Of a DNA stretch of 64,000 bases, positions 26,659 to 35,057 are shown one piece after another. The first letter of the stretch is position 1, and every line of letters begins with the position of its first letter. The stretch spans positions 1,302,001 through 1,366,000 of the forward strand of contig OZ243096.1 in the NCBI GenBank assembly GCA_965212165.1. The letters run 5' to 3'. The position numbers were made by a program, and so were the translations under genes. The DNA is from RHLJ01 sp965212165. Its GTDB lineage: Bacteria > Bacteroidota > Rhodothermia > Balneolales > Balneolaceae. The notes below the pieces were generated by a model. The model saw only the letters and a program-made list of their open reading frames with translations. It was not told where the DNA came from and searched no databases.

Positions 26659-26703
26659 CCCACTCTCTCCCACATCACCCCACAATGTACCCTAAATTCC
26701 CAT
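26659..26703 (-). promoter_or_regulatory. MraZ operator: 10-bp-phased GTGGG array
   Basis: On the minus strand GTGGG occurs at 26683-26679, 26673-26669 and 26663-26659, each exactly ten bases apart. Degenerate members continue in phase upstream (AGGGT at 26693-26689, ATGGG at 26703-26699). Three TGGG-type direct repeats with five-base spacers upstream of mraZ are the known MraZ target in E. coli. The rest of the 459-base gap to 27064 shows no gene that I can support. Confidence 0.8.
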
Positions 26704-27064
26704 AACCTGTCAAGAACTTTCCATTATGTACTTAAAAATATTTTATAGTCAGATTCTTACTGCTAAATTTCTAATAAAGAGGGGCAGAATTTGGTGACTA
26801 GAATTTTCTCATTTCGAATATAAATGAGTTATCAAAAAGAGGAATAAATGGAATAGAAATTCCTCAGATTTTCTTTCGTATCTCTTGGGTTCAGAGTTGT
26901 TGGATCTAATATCTATTAATACAATATCCTGACCCTGTAATAAATCACCGTGCTATTGAAGATTGAACACTTTCAGCGCTTAAAACTTAAACCTGTTAAC
27001 GAAATATCAAAAAGCTATAGAAATAGTATCTGAAAAGTGAATACTTGCACTATGTAGTGATATC

Positions 27065-28648
27065 CTAAGAAACTTCCTGTAAGATCTGGCCTATCTCTTG
27101 ATCTGATATCATTTTGCTACGGTCTTCTCTCAGCTTCATCTCGTTTAGTAAGTTGTCAGCTTTGTACGAATTGTTTTGGTAAACATCCCTAAAGTGAGTC
27201 GCTCTAGCAAAAGCTTGTATGCTATATGTCCACATCGAAGGTTTGTTCTTTATACACCAAAATAAAAGCTTCCAAAAATACTTCCTGTCTGGATTGGTAA
27301 TTCCAAGTTTATAAAAGCCCATTAGTAGTCCTCTTAACATATAAAACCGAAATACAAACTTCGATTTTTTATGGATTTCGGGCTTTTCATACATCGATAA
27401 GAATTTTACGGTTCTTTCATAAAAACCTTTTCCACTATATAAATAGGAAACGGTACGGTTAAATCCGTCCATAAGTATCTTTGTATCCATAATAGGAACG
27501 ATATTCGTAGCTCCTTCAAAAAACCAGTTCTGGTCAAGCAACCGATTTTCCTTCTTCATTCTTTCATGCAATTCGGTGCCTGGAGGCGCATTAAGCAATC
27601 CAATAATGCACATGGTTATGCCACTTTCTTGTATAAACTCAATTTGCCGGTCAAATACGCCTTCGTCGTCGTTATCAAAACCTAGAATGAAGCCCGCCAT
27701 AACCTCAAAGCCTTTATTCTGCAAGTACTTTATATTGTCGACCAGATTCCGCTTTGTATTTTGTTTTTTACGGCATAATGCTAAGGTTTCTTCATCAGGA
27801 GTTTCTAATCCTATAAACACAGTTCCAAATCCTGCTTCCAACATTTGATCCAACATTTCTTCATCATCAGCAAGAGTAATTGTCAATTGAGTTGAAAACC
27901 ATAGCTTTTCTTCCTTTGTATCCTGCCACTCTTTGAGTCTAGGAAGTAAATCTTGCTTTACCTCTTTTTTATTTCCGATGAGGTTGTCATCAGCAAAGAA
28001 TAGGTTACCGAAACGATCGATATCTGGTATGCTTTCAAGCTCTCTTATAATCTGATCAGCTGTTTTCGTACGAGGCCTTCTTCCAAATAAGGAGGTTACA
28101 TCGCAAAAGTCACACATATAAGGACATCCCCGAGAATACTGAATTATTCCCGCCGCATATTTATCCATTTTTGCTAAATGCCATAAAGGAATGGGAGTTT
28201 CATGCACATTTGCAAATTCATCCGTTTTATATACTCTTTTTAGAGTTCCTTTTTCCAGATCATCAAGAAATAATGGAAGTGTGATTTCTGCTTCATTTAA
28301 AATGAGATAATCGATTTCAGGAAATCGTTCGTACTCATGAGTTAATAAAGGACCGCCCGCCACAACAGGTTTATCAAACTTTTTTGCACGGTGAATTATT
28401 TCTCTCATTGAGACCTCTTGAACATTCATCCCACCAACAAAAATAAAATCAGCTTCTTGAATGTATTTGTCATGGAGGCGTTCAACATTCAGGTCAACTA
28501 GTTTTTTATCCCACTCTTCAGGTAACATAGCGGCTACTGTTAGTAGACCTAATGGAGGAAATAGAGCTTTATAGCCACCTAGTTGGATCTCTTTGTCCAT
28601 TGTCCAACAAGTTTCAGGCATTTCAGGATAAACGAATAGAATTTTCAT
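27065..28648 (-). CDS. B12-binding-type radical SAM protein (DUF4070-like)
   Basis: 527 residues. The N-terminal B12-binding-like Rossmann half (KILFVYPEMPETCW, FIFVGGMNVQ, KPVVAGGPL) precedes a radical SAM core with YSRGCPYMCDFCD near residues 174-182 (CxxxCxxC). A C-terminal region of the DUF4070 type follows (EKPEIHKKSKFVFRF). Relatives methylate or rearrange unactivated carbons, for example in hopanoid or natural-product pathways. The N-terminal domain lacks a clear DxHxxG cobalamin motif, so cofactor use is uncertain. It is a lone gene. Confidence 0.85.
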   Translation of the reverse strand: MKILFVYPEMPETCWTMDKEIQLGGYKALFPPLGLLTVAAMLPEEWDKKLVDLNVERLHDKYIQEADFIFVGGMNVQEVSMREIIHRAKKFDKPVVAGGPLLTHEYERFPEIDYLILNEAEITLPLFLDDLEKGTLKRVYKTDEFANVHETPIPLWHLAKMDKYAAGIIQYSRGCPYMCDFCDVTSLFGRRPRTKTADQIIRELESIPDIDRFGNLFFADDNLIGNKKEVKQDLLPRLKEWQDTKEEKLWFSTQLTITLADDEEMLDQMLEAGFGTVFIGLETPDEETLALCRKKQNTKRNLVDNIKYLQNKGFEVMAGFILGFDNDDEGVFDRQIEFIQESGITMCIIGLLNAPPGTELHERMKKENRLLDQNWFFEGATNIVPIMDTKILMDGFNRTVSYLYSGKGFYERTVKFLSMYEKPEIHKKSKFVFRFYMLRGLLMGFYKLGITNPDRKYFWKLLFWCIKNKPSMWTYSIQAFARATHFRDVYQNNSYKADNLLNEMKLREDRSKMISDQEIGQILQEVS

Positions 28649-28748
28649 GAAGTAATAAGTTTATTTGGTACAAACAATACTAATTTTTTAGGAAAAAATA
28701 ACTATTCAGCTTTTTTGTGTTAACAAAACAAGTTTTAAAAAAAATGTG

Positions 28749-29771
28749 CTAATTTAAAAACTCCTCCAAAGCCTCATTGATCTGTCCAAACTCAATCAAG
28801 AAGGCATCATGACCATACATCGAGTTGATTTCCTTATATATAGCATTAGGTATAAGATCAGCGAGTTCTTTTTGTTCGTAGGTTGGATATAGTAGGTCTG
28901 AATCAATCCCAATTACCAACACATGGGTTTTAAGTTTGCCAAGAACTTCTTCAAATGATTCTCTATCTCTAGAAATGTCATGTGTATCCATAGATCGTGT
29001 CATGCGATCGTAAGTTAATGCATCGAAACGTTCTACTAATTTCAGTCCCTGATATTGTAGATATGATTCTACTTCAAAGATGTTTTTTTCTGAATTTATA
29101 TTACGTTGGAATTTTTTTTGATAGTTTTGAGGCGTACGATAGGTAAGCATTGCCATTGCACGTGCAGCAGAAAGTCCATTCTTAGGTGGATTATCTCTCT
29201 CATAAAATCCACCATTCCAAATTGGGTCAGCATATAATGCTTGTCGTTGTGCTTCACTTATTCCTATTGCCCAAGGTGAATGTGATTTTCCCATGGCTAC
29301 CACACAAGATTTCTGAATACGATCATCCAATAAAGCAAATTCAAGGGCAACCATTCCACCCATTGAACCACCAAGAACGAGCTGGACTTCTGTAATCTCA
29401 AGTTTATTCAGCATTAATTGCTGAAAACGAACGATATCTCGAATAGTAAATATTGGAAAGTCTCCTCGGTAAGGCTTGCCACTTTTTGGATTGATTGACC
29501 AAGGACCAACAGAGCCATAACAACTTCCAGGGATATTCATACATATCACGAAATCCTTATCTAAATCAATCGGACTACTTTCATCAAAAAAACCAGAGAA
29601 CCAATCTTCAAGATTAGAATTTCCAGTTAAAGCATGAATCACTAGTACTATATTATTTTTTCTCTTATTGAGGTTTCCCCAAGTATGATAAGCTACTTCT
29701 GGATTCTCGAGTTCAAAACCTGACTCAGTAGTAAATGTAGTATTAAAAATGTACTTCTTTAATTCGCTCAT
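28749..29771 (-). CDS. metX: Homoserine O-acetyltransferase
   Basis: 340 residues, alpha/beta-hydrolase fold. NIVLVIHALTGNSNLEDW, nucleophile Ser136 in GGSMGGM, acid in IGIDSDLLYP and His in YGHDAFL match MetX. It activates L-homoserine with acetyl-CoA, giving the substrate of MetY encoded just upstream in transcription order. The 164-base gap to metY holds a repeat hairpin. Acetyl versus succinyl specificity cannot be read directly here; acetyl is assumed from pairing with MetY. Confidence 0.95.
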   Translation of the reverse strand: MSELKKYIFNTTFTTESGFELENPEVAYHTWGNLNKRKNNIVLVIHALTGNSNLEDWFSGFFDESSPIDLDKDFVICMNIPGSCYGSVGPWSINPKSGKPYRGDFPIFTIRDIVRFQQLMLNKLEITEVQLVLGGSMGGMVALEFALLDDRIQKSCVVAMGKSHSPWAIGISEAQRQALYADPIWNGGFYERDNPPKNGLSAARAMAMLTYRTPQNYQKKFQRNINSEKNIFEVESYLQYQGLKLVERFDALTYDRMTRSMDTHDISRDRESFEEVLGKLKTHVLVIGIDSDLLYPTYEQKELADLIPNAIYKEINSMYGHDAFLIEFGQINEALEEFLN

Positions 29772-29844
29772 AATTATTCAACTTGAACTCAAATTGGGTT
29801 CATGAGTTTTTATGGTTTTTCTTGATTATTCAATATATAAAAAG

Positions 29845-29918
29845 TCATCCTGAGGTTATTTCCGAAAGATCTATAAGATTATTAATCTGTATAGATACTT
29901 GGCTATCCCTCAGTATGA
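29845..29918. repeat. REP-like hairpin repeat, family 2
   Basis: TCATCCTGAGG (29845-29855) faces CCTCAGTATGA (29908-29918), and ATCTATA (29869-29875) faces TATAGAT (29890-29896), giving a nested hairpin of about 74 bases between metY and metX. The TCATCCTGAGG-type arm resembles dispersed palindromes frequent in Bacteroidota genomes. It is unrelated to the family 1 repeats in this window. Confidence 0.6.
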
Positions 29919-29935
29919 ACCAAATCATATTAAAC

Positions 29936-31261
29936 TTATGCTACTTCCAATTGAGCAAAAGCACTTACAAAGTCTTCCTTGATGTCATCAATGTGTTCGA
30001 TTCCAACAGAGACTCGTATCAAGTCTGATTTTACGCCACTCGATGTTTGTTCTGTTTCAGAAAGCTGTTGATGAGTAGTTGATGCAGGATGAATAACAAG
30101 TGTTTTAGCATCTCCAACATTCGCTAAATGACTAGCTAATTTCACACTATTGATAAATATTTTCGCATTATCGTATCCTCCTTTAACACCAAAGGTAAGT
30201 ACCGATCCAAAGTGACCTGGTTTTAAATATTTCTTAGCTCTTTCATGGTGGTCATGTTCTGGAAGCCCCGTAAAATTTACCCATTCTACAGCATCCTGCT
30301 CTTTTAACCATTCTGCTAATTTAAGTGCATTTTCGTTATGCCTTTCAACTCTGAGCGATAGAGTTTCAACTCCTTGAAGTAGTAAGAAGCTATTGAATGG
30401 AGATTGTGACGATCCAAAATCTCGAAGTCCTTCAACACGAGCACGAATTGCAAATGCAATATTTCCGAAAGGTCCGTCTGATCCAAAAACTTCCCAGAAA
30501 TTTAATCCATGGTATCCAGGAGAAGGTTCAGAAAATAAAGGATATCGTCCATTACCCCAGTTAAAGTTACCTCCATCTATAATTACACCACCAATAGAAG
30601 TTCCATGTCCTCCAATCCATTTGGTTGCTGAAGAAGTAACCACATTAGCTCCATGTTTTATTGGTTGAACCAATGCGCCACCAGCTCCAAAGGTATTATC
30701 AACAACAAGTGCAATTCCATATTTCTCACCAAGTTTTGCAAGACCTTCAAAATCAGCTACGTTACCTCTTGGGTTTCCAATGGATTCTACATAAAAAGCT
30801 TTTGTATTATCATTGATTAATTTTTCAAATTCCTCTACGGTATCTTCTTCTGCAAACCGAACATCAATTCCCAAACGCGGAATTGTAACTTTGAACTGAT
30901 TATATGTTCCACCATATAAATTTTTAGTTGAGATAATATTATCACCATGTTGAGCAAGGTTTGAAATGGCTAGGAACTGAGCTGCTTGCCCCGAAGATGT
31001 AGCTAAAGCAGCAACACCACCTTCTAATGCAGCAATACGTTGTTCGAAAACATCGGTAGTTGGATTCATAATTCGAGTGTAAATATTACCGAACTCACGC
31101 AAAGCAAAAAGGTTTGCAGCATGATCTGAATCGTTGAAGTTAAAAGAGGTAGTTTGATAAATTGGAACTGCTCTTGATCTAGTTGTAGGATCGGGTTGTT
31201 GCCCTGCATGTAATTGCAGTGTTTCAAATTTTAGTTTACTGTCGGTTAATTCATTGCTCAT
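29936..31261 (-). CDS. metY: O-acetylhomoserine sulfhydrylase (PLP-dependent)
   Basis: 441 residues, Cys/Met-metabolism PLP family. It has VPIYQTTSFNF at the start, YTRIMNPTTDVFE, ALATSSGQAAQF, and the PLP lysine in VTSSATKWIGGHGTSIGG. The length above 420 residues fits O-acetylhomoserine sulfhydrylase rather than the roughly 390-residue cystathionine enzymes. It makes homocysteine from O-acetylhomoserine and sulfide. It is the first structural gene behind the attenuator and the SAM-I riboswitch. Confidence 0.95.
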   Translation of the reverse strand: MSNELTDSKLKFETLQLHAGQQPDPTTRSRAVPIYQTTSFNFNDSDHAANLFALREFGNIYTRIMNPTTDVFEQRIAALEGGVAALATSSGQAAQFLAISNLAQHGDNIISTKNLYGGTYNQFKVTIPRLGIDVRFAEEDTVEEFEKLINDNTKAFYVESIGNPRGNVADFEGLAKLGEKYGIALVVDNTFGAGGALVQPIKHGANVVTSSATKWIGGHGTSIGGVIIDGGNFNWGNGRYPLFSEPSPGYHGLNFWEVFGSDGPFGNIAFAIRARVEGLRDFGSSQSPFNSFLLLQGVETLSLRVERHNENALKLAEWLKEQDAVEWVNFTGLPEHDHHERAKKYLKPGHFGSVLTFGVKGGYDNAKIFINSVKLASHLANVGDAKTLVIHPASTTHQQLSETEQTSSGVKSDLIRVSVGIEHIDDIKEDFVSAFAQLEVA

Positions 31262-31303
31262 TGGTTTGTAATTTATTGAGTGAGTGTTCTATTTTTAAAA
31301 TGA

Positions 31304-31341
31304 AAAAAGCCTTGTTCAAAATGAATTCGAACAAGGCTTTT
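31304..31341 (-). terminator. Terminator of the SAM-I riboswitch
   Basis: AAAGCCTTGTTC (31306-31317) pairs with GAACAAGGCTTT (31329-31340), a 12-bp perfect stem. In the minus direction it ends in a T-run (A-run 31303-31308 on the plus strand). It lies between the SAM aptamer and metY. Confidence 0.92.
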
Positions 31342-31365
31342 ATACCAATAGCTTTCGAACTCATT
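31320..31365 (-). promoter_or_regulatory. Antiterminator arms of the SAM-I riboswitch
   Basis: On the minus strand AATGAGTTCGAA (31365-31354), which includes the 3' arm of aptamer stem P1, can pair with TTCGAATTCATT (31331-31320), the terminator's 5' arm and loop, over 12 bases with one G-U pair. This is the expected switch: without SAM the antiterminator forms, while with SAM P1 holds AATGAG and the terminator forms. Confidence 0.8.
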
Positions 31366-31479
31366 TTCCCCAACGACGGCTAATTGTACGTTGAGCAGGA
31401 TGTAGCACCTTTCCTCAACTTTTGTTGAGACGGTTGCCAAGGCTTCGTAGGACCTGATCCCTCCACCTTTCTTAATGAG
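31360..31479 (-). promoter_or_regulatory. SAM-I (S-box) riboswitch aptamer
   Basis: Minus-strand sequence contains the S-box core: AAGAAAGGTGGAGGGAT, then CGAAGCCTTGGCAACC, then AAAGGTGCTACATCCTGC. P1 is CTCATT (31479-31474) with AATGAG (31365-31360), and P3 is CTCAAC/GTTGAG around an AAAA loop. This class binds S-adenosylmethionine and typically turns off transcription of methionine genes, which fits metY-metX downstream. Confidence 0.95.
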
Positions 31480-31519
31480 AATGCAATAGATTTTAAAGAA
31501 CGATGAAATTTACTCCAAC

Positions 31520-31555
31520 AAAAAAGCCCTTCTGATATTGCATTCAAAAGGGCTT
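31520..31555 (-). terminator. Attenuator terminator (stem 3:4) of the Cys/Met leader
   Basis: AAGCCCTT (31524-31531) pairs with AAGGGCTT (31548-31555). In the minus direction the stem is followed by TTTTTT (31525-31520). It stands after the Cys/Met leader ORF and before the SAM riboswitch. The 16-base loop is larger than usual. Confidence 0.8.
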
Positions 31556-31646
31556 ATTGTTTTTTAAAACTGTTTATATCTCACCCTTCATTATGTGCAC
31601 ATTAAGCACATACACATACAACAGTATGCGGGTGTAAAAGAGATAT
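31524..31646 (-). promoter_or_regulatory. Putative transcription attenuator (mutually exclusive stems)
   Basis: Minus-strand segments: 1 = ATATCTC...CACCC (31646-31640 and 31634-31630, within the leader ORF before its Cys run); 2 = GAAGGGTGAGATAT (31589-31576, just after the leader stop); 3 = CCCTTT (31552-31547); 4 = AAGGGCTT (31531-31524). Segment 2 can pair with 1 (7 bp plus 5 bp) or with 3 (GAAGGG/CCCTTT), and 3 with 4 is the terminator. A ribosome stalled at the Cys codons would cover 1, free 2 and prevent termination. The 2:3 helix is short, which is the weakest part of the model. Confidence 0.65.
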
Positions 31647-31665
31647 GTTGATTTGAAAATTTCAT
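31591..31665 (-). CDS. Cys/Met-rich leader peptide of the metY-metX operon
   Basis: A 24-codon ORF: ATG at 31665-31663, stop TAA at 31593-31591. The peptide begins MKFSNQHISFTPA and ends YCCMCMCLMCT, so codons 15-23 contain five Cys and three Met. AGG lies four bases before the ATG. Regulatory codons clustered near the end, the stop next to a switchable stem, and a terminator just after are the classic layout of ribosome-mediated attenuation. The genes downstream make homocysteine for methionine, which fits sensing of charged Cys- and Met-tRNA. Peptide identity is direct reading; the regulatory role is inference. Confidence 0.75.
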   Translation of the reverse strand: MKFSNQHISFTPAYCCMCMCLMCT

Positions 31666-31733
31666 TACCTGAAGCTTAGCAGAATATTATTTAGCATGCA
31701 ATACCGCGTGTATATTTTTAAAAAAGAATTTGT

Positions 31734-31777
31734 AAGTAGTTGTTAGCACTCAACTTTTGATAGGAGTGAGACTACTT
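31734..31777 (-). terminator. Possible terminator after the tricorn-like gene
   Basis: AAGTAGT/ACTACTT (31734-31740, 31771-31777) encloses CACTC/GAGTG (31747-31751, 31764-31768). On the minus strand a T-rich stretch follows (ATTCTTTTTT). It lies about 60 bases after the stop at 31839 and upstream of the Cys/Met leader, so it probably isolates that leader. Confidence 0.5.
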
Positions 31778-31838
31778 ATTTAATACTTATTATTTAAAAC
31801 TCACTCCAACAAAAGTGAAGAAGCGAGTTTTAAAAAAA

Positions 31839-34800
31839 TTATTTTAATTGCTCTAGTACTAGTTCTATTGCTCTAGTTAATTGAGGATCATTACCTGTTA
31901 ATCGGTCTTTGAAATTGTTATGAACTTCTATATCAGGAGCAACACCTGTCTTTTCCAAATTGGAGCCATCTAGTCCATAAACTCCAACTTTAGGTAAACG
32001 ATAAAATGAACCATCGACTAAGCTTTTTCCTGAAGTGAAAATAATCCATCGATAGGTTTCAGTTCCAACAACAGTTCCAAGTTCTAGCTCTTTAAATCCA
32101 GCAGCGGTAACTTCAGCATCACTTAGAGATTGTTCATTTATCAAAAGAATAATTGGTTTATCAGCTGGATTAAAATTTGATTGTCCTGTCATTTTTCCTT
32201 CACGATATTTCCATTGCGCGTACTTTCGTTGCGATAAAAACTGAAGAACTTCATCATGAACGTTTCCTCCTGTATTGTATCTTAAATCTAGAATAAGAGC
32301 ATCTCGATTATAAGCTTCTGATGTCATTTCGATTAAGAAATTTTGAAGTTCGCCACCTCCCATATTTTTCATATGCACATAAGCGACTCGTTCATTTGTC
32401 TCTTTATCAACTATCTGCTGGTTGGAATCAACCCACTCATCATAAAGCCCGGTTCTAGTAGAGAAATATGAAACTGGATGTACATTTAAACCAAATGTAG
32501 TTTTTCCTCTTTTGAATGTTAATAAGAGTTCGTCTTGCATCTGAGGGAATGAAAAATATGATTCACGATTCAGCTTTGTATCAATGGTAACTCCATTTAC
32601 AGCAACCAACTCATCACCAATTTTAACATCTTTTCCAGAAACATCGAGCGGACCTCTTCTAACAATTGATGAAACGGTATAGGGGTTACTCTCGCTAAAT
32701 ACTAAGCCTGCTGATAGTGAGACTGTAGAGTAGAATTCGTTTTCCTCAGAGCCATTAGAAGTGAAACCAAGATGAGAAGAATTGAGTTCTCCAAGCATGT
32801 CATTATTCATTCTACGGAGATCTCTTCGGCTCGTAATAAAAGGAAGATAGGTTCGATATTGATCTCGTATTTTTTCCCAATCTACACCATGGAAAGTCTC
32901 GTTATAAAAATTTTCTTCCATATTCGCCCAGAACTCTTCAAACATTTGATAAAATTCATCTTGAAGGTTTCTTTGGAATGATTGCACTGTTTCAATTTTT
33001 GTTGCCTTGGCGGAACCAGCATCAATTTTATAAATTGAACCTCTACCAATCGCAAATGCTGTTCCATTTGAAACACTAATAAACTGTACTTGGTTGATTC
33101 CATCAATTTTAGAAGTTTTTGATCGTTCAAAGGGTTGGTAGGTTGTAACATATAGAGCGGTATTTCCCTCATCATGATTACTTGTATAAAGTACCATCGT
33201 TTTATCACCATCTTGCAGCACAACACTTACAAACTGGTTCCCAAACCTTTCGCCAACTGCTTCAGCACGTTCCATTATTCGGTCTGTGTTGATAGTTATA
33301 TCTAATGTTTCTTTATCCTCCTTTTTTGAATCATCAGAATCTTCATGTTCATCAAAAAGCTCATTAAATTTATCTGACTTAAAGGGTTCCTCAAAGCGAT
33401 CTAAAGCAATTCTGAATACATCAAAACTCCCAGAACCTCTTGGATAGGTAGGAGTAGTTTGGGTAGTTGAATAATAAATATATTTTCCATCAGGAGACCA
33501 ATAAGGAGCGAGTTCAGAAACTCCTGTTTTAGTTAAGTTCAGAGTTTCTTTGCTTTCGATATGATAGATAAAGATGTCTTGCTCGAAATCCCTTTTGGCA
33601 TTATAGAGTAGATATTCATCATTGGGGGAGAAATAGGCTTGAGTATTTTGAAATCCCCAGAATTCGTCTTCTACAACGGTTTCACTTTTAAAGGATTCTA
33701 AATCCATCATTTTTAACTCTTCTCTTCCGCTATGATAAATTGCTTTGGTATGGTCAGAATTTACTTCAATATCCCTGTTATTCTGATTGTCAGATGTGCG
33801 TTGAATTTCTTCTTCAGATCCATCTGCTGCAATTGTGAATATATTTTGATATCCATCAACTGTCTGATTAAAAAGAAGCGTTTTATTATCATTCAACCAT
33901 TTTACTTCAAGTACTCTACCCATTGGAGACGTCTCAAGTTGACGGATATATTTACCTTCAATATCAGAAACGAAGAGCTCACCGCGAGAGATAAAGGCCA
34001 TCTTTTTTCCGTCAACCGAAACATCTAAATTTGTAATATTACCGCTTATATCGAAACTCTGACTTTGAGCTAAGGTATTATTCTGAAAAATAGAAATAGG
34101 TAACAACTGCGTCTTTCCAGAAGCTACTTCATAAGTGAATAATTGGTAATCTTTTTCAAATACAATAACCTCTCCGTTGGCACTAACTTTTGGATATTTT
34201 ACAGAGGTGTTGAATGATGTTAGTTGCTTAGGATTGCCATTTTCTAAAATGTAAAGATTGTATTCTCCATTAAATTCGTCTGAAACGAAATACAAAGATC
34301 CATTTTTACTTACGGTTGGCCAAATGTCTTTACCTTCCCAGTTAGTAAGTTTAGTGAATGCTTTTGAGTCAATATTATATGATTTAATATCAGGATTAAA
34401 TGAACCTTTATATCCTTTTCTTTGTGGGAAATTAAAACTCTCCCAAGACTCGTTAAAAATGAATTCATTACTAGATGGATGCTCAACAAAATTGTGAACA
34501 TTATTATGATAATGACCAAATAGTCGTGTTGGTGTACCACCAGTAATTGGGATCGAATACGAACTAATTCGATTATATCTACCAGACGTGAAATATATTA
34601 ATTCAGAATTCCAGCTCCACGACTCAACTTGATCGCCAGCTTGATGAAAAGTTAATTGTTTAATTTCCCCACCAGTAACCGGCATTAAATAAACATCGTT
34701 ATTGCCATATTGATCAGAAGAAAATGCAAGCCATTTTCCATCAGGAGAAATACTAGCTAAAGACTCATTTCCATCCATACCTGTTAGTCTAGTTGCTGTA

Positions 34801-34982
34801 CCACCATCAACCGGGACTTTCCAAAGATCACTATCGTAAGAAAATATAATGGTTGATGCATCTGGAGAAATTGTCGGAGATGTAGTAAATCTAGGACTTA
34901 AAGAATCCTGAGAAAACCCAGATGAAAACAGAATACTATTTAATAAAACAGTAAAGATTACATTTTTGAAACTCATGATCAT
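31839..34982 (-). CDS. Tricorn-like S41 peptidase with beta-propeller
   Basis: 1047 residues. Signal peptide (VIFTVLLNSILFSSGFSQ), then PD40 propeller blades (SPDASTIIFSYDSDLWKVP and others) to about residue 540, a helical spacer, a PDZ domain (about 770-860) and a C-terminal S41 domain with LDLRYNTGGNVHDEVLQFL. The nucleophile Ser near 952 is in NEQSLSDAEVTAAG, and a His in NSSHLGF (about 735) is placed like the tricorn catalytic His. The family degrades peptides; export suggests periplasmic or surface peptide turnover. Start 34982 or 34976 (MSFKN). Confidence 0.92.
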   Translation of the reverse strand: MIMSFKNVIFTVLLNSILFSSGFSQDSLSPRFTTSPTISPDASTIIFSYDSDLWKVPVDGGTATRLTGMDGNESLASISPDGKWLAFSSDQYGNNDVYLMPVTGGEIKQLTFHQAGDQVESWSWNSELIYFTSGRYNRISSYSIPITGGTPTRLFGHYHNNVHNFVEHPSSNEFIFNESWESFNFPQRKGYKGSFNPDIKSYNIDSKAFTKLTNWEGKDIWPTVSKNGSLYFVSDEFNGEYNLYILENGNPKQLTSFNTSVKYPKVSANGEVIVFEKDYQLFTYEVASGKTQLLPISIFQNNTLAQSQSFDISGNITNLDVSVDGKKMAFISRGELFVSDIEGKYIRQLETSPMGRVLEVKWLNDNKTLLFNQTVDGYQNIFTIAADGSEEEIQRTSDNQNNRDIEVNSDHTKAIYHSGREELKMMDLESFKSETVVEDEFWGFQNTQAYFSPNDEYLLYNAKRDFEQDIFIYHIESKETLNLTKTGVSELAPYWSPDGKYIYYSTTQTTPTYPRGSGSFDVFRIALDRFEEPFKSDKFNELFDEHEDSDDSKKEDKETLDITINTDRIMERAEAVGERFGNQFVSVVLQDGDKTMVLYTSNHDEGNTALYVTTYQPFERSKTSKIDGINQVQFISVSNGTAFAIGRGSIYKIDAGSAKATKIETVQSFQRNLQDEFYQMFEEFWANMEENFYNETFHGVDWEKIRDQYRTYLPFITSRRDLRRMNNDMLGELNSSHLGFTSNGSEENEFYSTVSLSAGLVFSESNPYTVSSIVRRGPLDVSGKDVKIGDELVAVNGVTIDTKLNRESYFSFPQMQDELLLTFKRGKTTFGLNVHPVSYFSTRTGLYDEWVDSNQQIVDKETNERVAYVHMKNMGGGELQNFLIEMTSEAYNRDALILDLRYNTGGNVHDEVLQFLSQRKYAQWKYREGKMTGQSNFNPADKPIILLINEQSLSDAEVTAAGFKELELGTVVGTETYRWIIFTSGKSLVDGSFYRLPKVGVYGLDGSNLEKTGVAPDIEVHNNFKDRLTGNDPQLTRAIELVLEQLK

Positions 34983-35057
34983 TCGTTAATTAAGGTTAGC
35001 ACAGAGTATTAAATTAGAGCAAAAAGCTAAAGAGTAGATAGAACAAAAAATGTAAAA

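Noticed and set aside
31801..31838. Additional leader element from the repeated ACTCCAACAAAA (31512 and 31803)
   Set aside because: A 12-base AT-rich repeat without a clear structure; could be chance.
33732..34028. Plus-strand ORF inside the tricorn-like gene
   Set aside because: Shadow of the minus-strand gene; composition is low-complexity and unlike a real protein.
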